A stretch of 26,359 bases of DNA from Bacillota bacterium (GTDB lineage Bacteria; Bacillota; Clostridia; Peptostreptococcales; Anaerovoracaceae), in assembly GCA_017619905.1 (NCBI GenBank), contig JAFZRK010000107.1, positions 1-26,359 on the forward strand. The letters are read 5' to 3'. The notes below the pieces were generated by a model, which saw nothing but the letters and a program-made list of their open reading frames with translations, was not told where the DNA came from and ran no database searches. The position numbers and the translations under genes were made by a program. Of the stretch, positions 1 to 9,326 are shown piece by piece. Numbering within the stretch: the stretch's first letter is position 1; every line of letters starts with the position of its first letter.

Positions 1-395
1 ACTACAAGGGCAAGCCGATCTACCACGGCCTCGGCAACTTCGCATGCTTTACCTACGCCATGACAGCCGGCTACAACGACACTCCGGAGATGATCGCTTA
101 CCTTAAGGAGCGCGCAAAGCAGGGCAGGGGCGGCGGCCACTACAAGGTGGACTTCTATCCCTGGTCCGAAAAGTCGCGGCTTACGATCATCGCCAGGGTC
201 ATCGCTGACAAGAACGGCGTGGTCGAGTGCGGCTTCATCCCCGCGTACATAGAGGACAGCGGCAACGTGGTCGTCAAGAACAGAGACAACGGAGGCCAGG
301 ACGTTCTGGACTTCATGATCGCGCAGACCGACGGCGCGGACCTGGGCGTCAGACTGGAGTGGTCCGAAGACGGCAGCTTCGTAAGGATGCTGTAA
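1..395 (+). CDS. CapA-like (poly-gamma-glutamate synthesis type) protein, C-terminal fragment
   Basis: The frame is open from base 3 to the stop at 393-395, so the gene begins before the window. The first residues read YKGKPIYHGLGNF, which resembles the conserved 'Y.GKPI.YSLGNF' block near the end of the metallophosphatase fold in CapA/PgsA-family proteins. That family is linked to capsule or poly-gamma-glutamate biosynthesis and is often membrane anchored. About 115 further residues follow, mixed beta/alpha in character and with no membrane segment. The ATG at 60 lies after the motif and is not the true start. The call rests on one short motif, and the catalytic part is outside the window, so a related calcineurin-like phosphoesterase is possible. 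A hairpin with a T-rich tail at 515-543 probably ends its transcript. Confidence 0.6.
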   Translation, partial: YKGKPIYHGLGNFACFTYAMTAGYNDTPEMIAYLKERAKQGRGGGHYKVDFYPWSEKSRLTIIARVIADKNGVVECGFIPAYIEDSGNVVVKNRDNGGQDVLDFMIAQTDGADLGVRLEWSEDGSFVRML

Positions 396-481
396 AGCTT
401 GGGCTTGCATCGGGAACTGTCCGATATCAGCCGCAGCTGTATAGTATCTGCAAAGTTTTTGCACAATTACCTAAATTGCCC

Positions 482-510
482 TTTACCCGGGCGGAATAAA
501 AGAATAAGAT
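482..510 (+). promoter_or_regulatory. Possible promoter for the first MATE gene
   Basis: TTTACC at 482-487 (4 of 6 to TTGACA) is followed after 17 nt by TAAGAT at 505-510 (4 of 6 to TATAAT). The predicted start near 517 would put the 515-535 hairpin at the very 5' end of the mRNA. This is a moderate match only. The gene could instead be read through from upstream. Confidence 0.3.
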
Positions 511-514
511 AAGT

Positions 515-543
515 GGGCGCGCACGTTACGCGCCCCTTTTATT
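515..543 (+). terminator. Hairpin terminator abutting the MATE start codon
   Basis: A 7-bp perfect G/C stem (515-521 with 529-535) with a 7-nt loop is followed by CTTTTATT. It has the form of an intrinsic terminator for the upstream CapA-like gene. It ends directly before the ATG at 544, leaving no room for a ribosome binding site. Confidence 0.6.
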
Positions 544-1902
544 ATGAAAAACACAGAATCGCACGATCTGACGCAAGGCGGGATCCTGAAAAAGTTAATA
601 GTGTTCTTCCTGCCCGTTGCGGCCGGCACCATAGTGCAGCAGCTCTACAACACCGTTGACGCCCTCATCGTCAGCAAGTACGTGGGGACTGCGGCTCTGG
701 CGGCCGTCGGGGGCAGCACCACGCAGATCATCAACATACTGATCGGCTTTTTTGTCGCGCTCACGGGTGGCGCGTCCGTCGTGGTTGCGCATTTCTACGG
801 CGAAAAGAACGAAGAAGGCGTTGCCCGCGCGTCCGGGACCGCGGTCATCCTGTGCACTGTCATAGGGATCTGCCTGACGGCCGTGGGAGCGTTCGGAGCC
901 CCGTTCTTCCTGCGTATAATGGGCGCTCCGGAGGATACCGTGGCCATGGCCACGCAGTACCTGAGGATAGTGTCCGGCGCTGCTGTCTTCGTGCTTATCT
1001 ACAACATGGGAGCAGGCATCCTCAGGGCTTCCGGCGACTCCCGCAGACCGTTCTACTATCTGCTGGCGTGCTGCGTCTGCAACATAATAGGGGACTATGT
1101 GCTGGTGAAGGTCTTCGGGCTCGGAGTAGCCGGGGCTGCCATAGCCACAGCGGCCTCGCAGATAATAAGCTGCGTGCTGGTGCTGGCGCGGCTTGCCACG
1201 GCGGATGAAGCGTACAAGCTTAAGCGCTGCAACCTGCGCCTGGAGCGTTCGATACTCGTCAGGATGCTGAAGATCGGCATTCCGTCCGGCCTGCAGAACA
1301 CCATGTTCGGTTTCTCCAACGCCGTCATCCAGACCGGCGTCAACTCACTGGGCACCACCGTGGTGGCGGCCTGGTCGCTCACCGGAAAGATCGACGGCAT
1401 ATACTGGGCCATAATAAGCGCCGCGGGCGTGTCCGTAATGAACTTCGTAGGTCAGAACTACGGGGCGGGACGTATGGACCGCGTGCGCGAATGCGTAAAA
1501 CTAAGCTTCAAGGTCTTCTCCGCGGTCACCGTCGTTCTGAGCGCGATACTGCTCGCGATAGGCAGGCCGGCCATACTGCTGTTCACGCACGATCAGGCGC
1601 TCATGGACAAGACCTGGGAGATAATGCTCTACTTCGTTCCGTATTACTTCACGTGGACGTTCATAGAGGTGATAAGCGGCACGCTCAAAGGCGCGGGCGA
1701 TGCCGTCGTGCCCATGATAATAATGGGCCTGGGCATCTGCGGCTTCCGCATCCTGTGGGTGTGGATAGTGTTTGGCCTTATCTACCATTCGCTGACGATA
1801 CTGGGGCTGAGCTACGTGACGTCGTGGGTGATCACGGACATTGCGCTGATCGTACGCTACCGTCAGTGGCTTAAGAAACAGCGCGAAAAAACTGTTTACT
1901 GA
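544..1902 (+). CDS. MATE family multidrug/metabolite exporter
   Basis: This 452-residue protein has the length and pattern of MATE exporters: twelve expected hydrophobic segments in two homologous halves. MATE proteins are H+ or Na+ antiporters that export cationic drugs or metabolites across the cytoplasmic membrane. The N-terminus has the family hallmark of a short charged stretch, a first helix ending in LPV, then QQLYNTVDALIVSKYVG, matching 'P...Q.LYN.vD...vg..vG'. The start at 544 fits the family N-terminus, but no Shine-Dalgarno sequence precedes it and a terminator-like hairpin ends at 543. The substrate cannot be told from sequence. A second, divergent MATE gene lies at 13326-14696. 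Confidence 0.9.
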   Translation: MKNTESHDLTQGGILKKLIVFFLPVAAGTIVQQLYNTVDALIVSKYVGTAALAAVGGSTTQIINILIGFFVALTGGASVVVAHFYGEKNEEGVARASGTAVILCTVIGICLTAVGAFGAPFFLRIMGAPEDTVAMATQYLRIVSGAAVFVLIYNMGAGILRASGDSRRPFYYLLACCVCNIIGDYVLVKVFGLGVAGAAIATAASQIISCVLVLARLATADEAYKLKRCNLRLERSILVRMLKIGIPSGLQNTMFGFSNAVIQTGVNSLGTTVVAAWSLTGKIDGIYWAIISAAGVSVMNFVGQNYGAGRMDRVRECVKLSFKVFSAVTVVLSAILLAIGRPAILLFTHDQALMDKTWEIMLYFVPYYFTWTFIEVISGTLKGAGDAVVPMIIMGLGICGFRILWVWIVFGLIYHSLTILGLSYVTSWVITDIALIVRYRQWLKKQREKTVY

Positions 1903-1923
1903 TTCAGCAGTTTGCTTAGTTTA

Positions 1924-2066
1924 GCGGGGAATATGCCGCATTTGCGGACACGCTTCCGCTAACAGGGGACCCTCCCAGCGGTACTAAGCTCCGTCTTCGC
2001 CTCCGGCTTGCCGGTCGCTAAGGACCGGGTTCCCTGATTGTCCGCTGAACACTGCATATTCCCCGC
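1924..2066. other. Nested inverted-repeat element, candidate structured RNA or palindromic mobile repeat
   Basis: Direct inspection shows a stack of long-range helices. A 13-bp perfect stem pairs 1924-1936 with 2054-2066. A 7-bp perfect stem pairs 1944-1950 with 2039-2045. A 10-bp stem with one G-U pairs 1963-1972 with 2027-2036. A 4-bp stem pairs 1977-1980 with 2016-2019. An apical hairpin at 2003-2014 carries a CTTG tetraloop. Alternative helices compete with these: 1956-1960 with 1977-1981, and 2011-2016 with 2023-2028. There is no coding potential, no T-tract at either end and only weak promoter-like sequence on either strand. It could be a structured non-coding RNA, a 3' UTR element of the MATE gene, or a MITE-like intergenic repeat. 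I do not recognise it as a named RNA family. Confidence 0.55.
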
Positions 2067-2134
2067 ATATTACCCAATATAACAAAATGCTGAAAAATTA
2101 ACCGTTTTTCGCATGTATTCCAGACAAAAAACGC

Positions 2135-2163
2135 TTGCATAAGCGTGCCCTGTATGCTAAACT
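2135..2163 (+). promoter_or_regulatory. rpmE promoter
   Basis: TTGCAT at 2135-2140, a 17-nt spacer, then TAAACT at 2158-2163 preceded by TG-C (extended -10). The predicted start near 2170 gives a short leader containing AAGGAGG. Confidence 0.6.
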
Positions 2164-2202
2164 AACAAGGCATTTTGAACAGAAACAAGGAGGAAATTCG
2201 CA

Positions 2203-2403
2203 ATGAAGGAAGGAATCCATCCCAAATATATGGACTGCAAAGTCACCTGCGCATGCGGCAACACTTTCATGACCAAGTCTAACAAGCCGGAGATCAAGCT
2301 CGACGTATGCTCTGAGTGCCACCCGTTCTTCACAGGCCAGCAGAAGTTCATCAACCGCGGCGGCCGTGTAGAAAAGTTCAAGCAGAAGTACAACCTCAAG
2401 TAA
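2203..2403 (+). CDS. rpmE: 50S ribosomal protein L31 (zinc-binding type)
   Basis: This 66-residue protein has the typical L31 length and sequence, beginning MKEGIHPKY and ending with the basic tail KFKQKYNLK. It carries the cysteine set of the zinc-binding (C+) type: CxC at about residues 16-18 (CACGNTF) and CSEC near residues 37-40. L31 sits at the central protuberance of the large ribosomal subunit and helps bridge the subunits. An AAGGAGG ribosome binding site at 2187-2193 fixes the start. It has its own promoter (2135-2163) and terminator (2431-2456), so it is probably monocistronic. Confidence 0.97.
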   Translation: MKEGIHPKYMDCKVTCACGNTFMTKSNKPEIKLDVCSECHPFFTGQQKFINRGGRVEKFKQKYNLK

Positions 2404-2430
2404 TTTCTGCAAAAGAAAAAGGAAAACAAG

Positions 2431-2456
2431 CCCGGCTATATCTGGCCGGGTTTTTG
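2431..2456 (+). terminator. Intrinsic terminator after rpmE
   Basis: CCCGGC at 2431-2436 pairs with GCCGGG at 2445-2450, followed directly by TTTTTGT. Confidence 0.85.
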
Positions 2457-2514
2457 TCTGTACAGCCGTAACCCGCCGCACGGCCCGGACGCTGTGCTTC
2501 CAGTCGGAGACAAA

Positions 2515-3702
2515 ATGCCCGAATTCAAGATCCTCAAGGGCGGACTCGCAAGCCCGGTCACAGATAAATACATTTTCCAGGACGCTGCCGCAACGGACAC
2601 GCGTCTTATGGGCGTGCTCGGACTGCGCGTGCACTGGAAGGACACCACGGACCCCATGGACCCGGAGGACGTCTATCATTTCTATTACTACGACATAGAG
2701 GAGATAGGCCTGGACTACCTGCAGATCAGCAAGATCTACGACGAGGAAGAGCTTGCTCTGCAGACGAAGCGCAACTTCGGAGGTCTGGGCGCGGGCTACT
2801 GGCCGCTGTCGGAAGCTGAGAGCCGCTACCTCATCTGCCGCTTCGTGGAGGAGACCAGAAGGAAGCACCAGCCCCTGCCGGAGAACATCGCCGACATCGG
2901 CTTCATCCTGCGGCATCCCGTGGAACTGACGGAGGAACAGAAGCGCAATCTGGACCTTAAGCTCTGCACTTTCATTAAGACCGACTACGGCGTCGTGAAC
3001 TACTACCTTATGAGGCAGTTCGGCAAGGACCCGGAGGGCGCCGCGCTGCTGGCCGCCCCGGACGCGGATCCGGCCTGCCTGGAAGACGTGTCGCTTCCGG
3101 CTCATGCCACCTTCCTTAAGAACAGGATAGAGGAGTTCAACGAGGTCGACGGCAGGTCCTACGTCTGCGAGTCTCTGGTGGAGGGCGCGGATTCTCACTG
3201 GATAGTCGTAAGCGAGCTTACGCTCAGGAACGGGAAGGTGACGAGCTGCGCAAGGAAGTCCGCGTTCAGGATAAGCGCCGCGGAAGCTTCCATGAAGACC
3301 GCCCGCAGGGAGTACATAACCGTCTACGAGATAATCGCGGACATGGAGATCTTCGATAAGTGCTTCGACGACTTCACCCCCGGGGCCACCCGCACGGGCC
3401 ACGAGACAGGCGAGATGTTCATGTGCTTCCGCCCGGACAACAGCCACGTGGAAAAGCCGGAATTCGCGCTGTCGGACGACATAGAGACGCTGTACTACGT
3501 TACGGATTACGGCCAGCTGATATCGGCGGCCCACACCATAAAGGACATTCAGAACAGCGAGCTTCTGATAAGCCGTTCGGAGCTTGCGGACAAGATCTAT
3601 CCGACCGCCCGGTACAACTTCGATCACGGCGTCATATATGACTTCGCGACCAGCGGCTTCACGGATTTCGAGGAGTTCCTGGATACCATAATCGGCCGTT
3701 AG
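2515..3702 (+). CDS. Uncharacterised protein, about 395 residues
   Basis: I do not recognise this protein. The ATG at 2515 is preferred because GGAGA lies 4 nt upstream; an in-frame GTG at 2494 would add seven residues. The protein is soluble, acidic and rich in D, E, Y and F, with no signal peptide, membrane helix or cysteine cluster. The N-terminal half has tyrosine-rich stretches (YHFYYYDIEEIGLDYL) and the C-terminal half ends in an acidic tail (GFTDFEEFLDTIIGR). Codon use matches the neighbours, so it is a real gene. No clear promoter lies between the rpmE terminator and this gene, so it may depend on readthrough. A long palindrome follows at 3721-3792. Confidence 0.75.
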   Translation: MPEFKILKGGLASPVTDKYIFQDAAATDTRLMGVLGLRVHWKDTTDPMDPEDVYHFYYYDIEEIGLDYLQISKIYDEEELALQTKRNFGGLGAGYWPLSEAESRYLICRFVEETRRKHQPLPENIADIGFILRHPVELTEEQKRNLDLKLCTFIKTDYGVVNYYLMRQFGKDPEGAALLAAPDADPACLEDVSLPAHATFLKNRIEEFNEVDGRSYVCESLVEGADSHWIVVSELTLRNGKVTSCARKSAFRISAAEASMKTARREYITVYEIIADMEIFDKCFDDFTPGATRTGHETGEMFMCFRPDNSHVEKPEFALSDDIETLYYVTDYGQLISAAHTIKDIQNSELLISRSELADKIYPTARYNFDHGVIYDFATSGFTDFEEFLDTIIGR

Positions 3703-3720
3703 TGTGTTATTGTTTTTTGA

Positions 3721-3792
3721 TTAATAAAGGTGGAGTGCAGTGCGGTTTCGAAGCGCTCCGGAGCAGCATTGCAGTCCACCTTTGCATATTAA
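3721..3792. repeat. Long imperfect palindrome after the uncharacterised gene
   Basis: A 9-bp perfect stem (3726-3734 with 3775-3783) continues past one G-G mismatch into an 8-bp stem with one G-T pair (3736-3743 with 3766-3773), around a 22-nt loop. The flanks TTAATA and TATTAA can add more pairs. No T-tract follows on either strand, so it is not a textbook terminator. It may still mark the 3' end of the upstream transcript. Confidence 0.55.
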
Positions 3793-3809
3793 TAAGAAAC
3801 AATGTCCGG

Positions 3810-3838
3810 TTGACTACTGCCGGCACTTATGGTAACCT
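3810..3838 (+). promoter_or_regulatory. Promoter of the SAM-riboswitch leader and metK operon
   Basis: TTGACT at 3810-3815 (5 of 6), a 17-nt spacer, then TAACCT at 3833-3838 with an upstream TG-G (extended -10). The predicted start near 3845 gives a leader of about 218 nt that includes two hairpins, the riboswitch and its terminator. Confidence 0.7.
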
Positions 3839-3845
3839 AAACAGC

Positions 3846-3892
3846 GAGGAGATCCGCTCCTCCCTGCATGGGAAGGCACATATGCGCCCATG
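3846..3892 (+). other. Two leader hairpins upstream of the SAM aptamer
   Basis: GAGGAG at 3846-3851 pairs with CTCCTC at 3857-3862 (5-nt loop). CATGGG at 3867-3872 pairs with CCCATG at 3887-3892. Both lie between the promoter and the riboswitch and are not part of the known SAM-I aptamer. They may stabilise the 5' end or be neutral leader structure. Confidence 0.5.
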
Positions 3893-3909
3893 ATCATATA
3901 AATACGGCT

Positions 3910-4003
3910 CTCATCAAGAGCGGCGGAGGGAATAGGCCCGATGATGCCCGGCAACCTGTGCTATACAAGGTGCCAAATCCTACAGAGCGATCTGAAAGAT
4001 GAG
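3910..4003 (+). promoter_or_regulatory. SAM-I (S-box) riboswitch aptamer
   Basis: The element carries the conserved S-box signatures in order: ATCAAGAGCGGCGGAGGGA (3913-3931), GATGATGCCCGGCAACC (about 3940-3956), GGTGCCAAATCC (about 3969-3980), and the closing AGATGAG. P1 is formed by CTCATC (3910-3915) with GATGAG (3998-4003). S-boxes bind S-adenosylmethionine and turn off methionine or SAM genes. Here the 3' half of P1 plus one base (3998-4004) can also pair over 7 bp with 4018-4024, the 5' arm of the terminator. That gives the standard switch: with SAM bound, P1 forms and the terminator is free; without SAM, an antiterminator forms and metK is transcribed. Confidence 0.96.
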
Positions 4004-4016
4004 GAAAAGAAAACAG

Positions 4017-4043
4017 GCCTCGTCTTAGACGGGGCTTTTAGTT
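4017..4043 (+). terminator. Riboswitch-controlled terminator
   Basis: GCCTCGTC at 4017-4024 pairs over 8 bp (one G-T) with GACGGGGC at 4028-4035, followed by TTTTAGTTT. It is the expression platform of the SAM riboswitch, 20 nt before the metK start. Confidence 0.9.
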
Positions 4044-4062
4044 TCCCCGGGAAAGGACAGAA

Positions 4063-5229
4063 ATGATAAGATTATTCACATCGGAATCCGTTACAGAAGG
4101 TCATCCCGACAAGATCTGCGACCAGATCTCGGACGCGATACTGGACGAAGCGCTGCGCCAGGACCCCAACAGCAGGGTGGCCTGCGAGACCTTCGTCACT
4201 ACAGGCCTGTGCACCATAATGGGAGAGATAACCACTAACGGGTTCGTCGATTTTCAGGAAGTCGCAAGAAAAGTCATAAAGGACATCGGCTACACCAAGG
4301 CCGAGTACGGTTTCGACTACTATTCCTGTGGAGTGCTCAACTCCGTGCACGCGCAGAGCGCGGACATAGCGCTGGGCACCAACGACGAGGTCGGCGGCGC
4401 CGGAGATCAGGGAATAATGTTCGGCTACGCCTGCAACGAGACCCCGGAACTTATGCCTCTGCCCATATCGCTTGCGCACAAGCTCGCGCGCCGTCTCACT
4501 AAGGTCAGAAAGGACGGCATAATTCCGTACCTCCGTCCGGACGGCAAGACTCAGGTGACAGTGGAGTACGACGACAAGTGGCGCCCCGTAAGGGTGGACA
4601 CCGTGCTCATCTCCACGCAGCACGACGAGGACGCGACGCTGGACCAGATCCGCTGGGATCTTATGGACTACGTCATTAAGCCGGTCATCCCGGAGGAGCT
4701 TCTGGACGGAAGGACCAAATATCTGGTCAATCCCACAGGCAGGTTCGTCATAGGCGGACCGCACGGCGACACAGGACTTACCGGACGCAAGATAATCGTT
4801 GACACCTATGGCGGCTACGCGCGCCACGGCGGCGGTTGCTTCTCCGGCAAGGATCCCACGAAGGTTGACCGCTCCGCCTGCTACGCCGCGCGCTGGGCGG
4901 CAAAGAACGTGGTGGCTTCCGGCATCGCGGACCGCTGCGAGATAGAGCTCGCCTACGCGATAGGCGTTCCGGAACCGGTATCCGTAATGGTGGACACTAA
5001 AGGCACCGGTAAGATCTCCGACGAAAAGATATCCGAGATCGTATGCAAGGTGTTCGACTTTACGCCTGCAGGGATAATAAGGGATCTGGATCTCAGAAGG
5101 CCCATCTACAGAAAGACCACCAACTACGGACACTTCGGCCGCGAGGACGCGGGCTTCACCTGGGAAGAGACCAATAAAGCGGACAACATACGTCGGCTGG
5201 CAGGGCTCGGAAGCGGCAGTTTAGACTAA
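4063..5229 (+). CDS. metK: S-adenosylmethionine synthetase
   Basis: This 388-residue protein has the family's usual length. It makes S-adenosylmethionine from methionine and ATP in the cytoplasm. Visible signatures are TSESVTEGHPDK (residues 6-17, ATP/Mg site), the methionine adenosyltransferase motif GAGDQGIMFGYA near residue 113, and the glycine-rich P-loop-like GGGCFSGKDPTKVDRS near residue 260. An AAAGGA ribosome binding site lies about 6 nt upstream. The gene is directly behind a SAM-I riboswitch and terminator, giving product feedback on transcription. lysC follows after 12 nt, forming a methionine/SAM supply unit. Confidence 0.98.
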   Translation: MIRLFTSESVTEGHPDKICDQISDAILDEALRQDPNSRVACETFVTTGLCTIMGEITTNGFVDFQEVARKVIKDIGYTKAEYGFDYYSCGVLNSVHAQSADIALGTNDEVGGAGDQGIMFGYACNETPELMPLPISLAHKLARRLTKVRKDGIIPYLRPDGKTQVTVEYDDKWRPVRVDTVLISTQHDEDATLDQIRWDLMDYVIKPVIPEELLDGRTKYLVNPTGRFVIGGPHGDTGLTGRKIIVDTYGGYARHGGGCFSGKDPTKVDRSACYAARWAAKNVVASGIADRCEIELAYAIGVPEPVSVMVDTKGTGKISDEKISEIVCKVFDFTPAGIIRDLDLRRPIYRKTTNYGHFGREDAGFTWEETNKADNIRRLAGLGSGSLD

Positions 5230-5241
5230 GGACGGTAAGAA

Positions 5242-6561
5242 ATGGGAATCAAAGTTGCTAAATTCGGCGGCAGCTCGGTCGCCGACACTATACAGTTCTC
5301 CAAGGTAAAGGAGATAATCCTTTCCGATCCTGCAAGAAGATACGTCGTGGTATCCGCGCCCGGAAAGCGCTTCGATCAGGACACCAAGATGACGGACCTA
5401 CTGCTGCTGTGCCACACGCACCTTCTGAACCACCTGCCCTGGGACCAGCTGTTCCAGGTGGTGTGCGACAGGTTCAGCGCCATTGCGTTTACGCTCGGCA
5501 TCAGCCAGGACAAGCTGGATCTTCAGGCGGAGTACACAAAGATAAAGAACGCCATGGCGGACGGCGCAGGCGCGGATTACATAGCAAGCCGCGGAGAATA
5601 CCTCAACGGTCGTCTGTTCGCGGCCTATCTTGACTGGGACTTCATAGACGCGGCGGACGTAATAAAGTTCGACGAGCGCGGAAGGTTCCTTGCGGACGAG
5701 ACCAACAAGATCCTTAAAGAGGAGCTTAAGAAGCACGAATACGCGGTGATTCCGGGCTTCTACGGCGCCATGCCGGACGGAAAGATAAAGACTTTCAGCC
5801 GCGGCGGTTCCGACATCAGCGGATCCATAGTCGCAAGGGCGGCGGAGGCGGACGTCTACGAGAACTGGACCGACGTCAACGGTTTCCTCATGGCCAACCC
5901 CAAGATCGTAAAGGACCCCAACCCGATCAAGTACATTTCCTATCAGGAACTGCGCGAGCTTTCCTACATGGGTGCCAACGTAATGCACGAGGACGCCATC
6001 TACCCGGTAAAGGAAGCCGGCATCCCGATCAACATCAGGAATACCAACGATCCGGAGCATCCGGGGACCTTCATTCTGGACGAGACACCGGAAGAGAGCA
6101 GGGGCGTCATCACCGGCGTCGCGGGCAGCAAGAACTTCACCGTTATAGCCATGCACAAGTACATGATGAACTCCGAGCGCGGCTTCATGAAGCGCGTGTT
6201 CAGCATACTGGACAGCAACGACGTAAGCTTCGAGCACATGCCCACCGGCATAGATACTCTTTCCGTTGTTCTGGACAACGACATGGTCGGCAACAAGCTG
6301 CCGGACATCTTGGAGGACATCAGGAGGACGCTGGAGCCGGACACTCTGGAAGTCTACGACGACATAGCCATGATCGCCACCGTGGGTCAGGGCATGACCT
6401 ACCGTCCCGGCGTTGCGGCCAAGCTGTTCGCGGCTCTTGCGGAAGAGGGCATCAACATCAGGATGATAGACCAGGGCTCCTCGGAGATCAACATAATCGT
6501 AGGCGTTGCCGGACAGGACTTCGAGAAGGCCATCCGGGCCATATACAACGCTTTCAACTAG
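5242..6561 (+). CDS. lysC: Aspartate kinase (monofunctional)
   Basis: This 439-residue protein phosphorylates aspartate, the first step toward lysine, threonine and methionine. The N-terminal catalytic domain starts with the signature KFGGSSVAD (residues 6-14), and a SRGGSDISGS nucleotide-binding loop lies near residue 185. Two ACT regulatory domains fill the C-terminal third (about 300-439), the second including ATVGQGM and GINIRMIDQGSSEINI. No homoserine dehydrogenase domain is attached. AAGGAC lies upstream of the ATG and metK ends 12 nt before. Placement behind a SAM riboswitch suggests this isozyme serves methionine/SAM synthesis. Which amino acid inhibits it cannot be read from sequence. 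The symbol reflects general use for aspartokinases. Confidence 0.95.
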   Translation: MGIKVAKFGGSSVADTIQFSKVKEIILSDPARRYVVVSAPGKRFDQDTKMTDLLLLCHTHLLNHLPWDQLFQVVCDRFSAIAFTLGISQDKLDLQAEYTKIKNAMADGAGADYIASRGEYLNGRLFAAYLDWDFIDAADVIKFDERGRFLADETNKILKEELKKHEYAVIPGFYGAMPDGKIKTFSRGGSDISGSIVARAAEADVYENWTDVNGFLMANPKIVKDPNPIKYISYQELRELSYMGANVMHEDAIYPVKEAGIPINIRNTNDPEHPGTFILDETPEESRGVITGVAGSKNFTVIAMHKYMMNSERGFMKRVFSILDSNDVSFEHMPTGIDTLSVVLDNDMVGNKLPDILEDIRRTLEPDTLEVYDDIAMIATVGQGMTYRPGVAAKLFAALAEEGINIRMIDQGSSEINIIVGVAGQDFEKAIRAIYNAFN

Positions 6562-6570
6562 GGAGAACAG

Positions 6571-9273
<2,703 letters not shown>

Positions 9274-9326
9274 CGTAGGAACGAGCCTTAGCAGCAACAA
9301 AGCACGATAACAACAGGAGCAATTTC

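Noticed and set aside
2098..3627. 509-codon minus-strand ORF opposite rpmE and the uncharacterised gene
   Set aside because: It crosses the rpmE promoter and terminator and has the composition of a shadow frame.
3702..3893. 63-codon plus-strand ORF in the metK leader
   Set aside because: It spans the palindrome, promoter and leader hairpins, with no ribosome binding site and no coding character.
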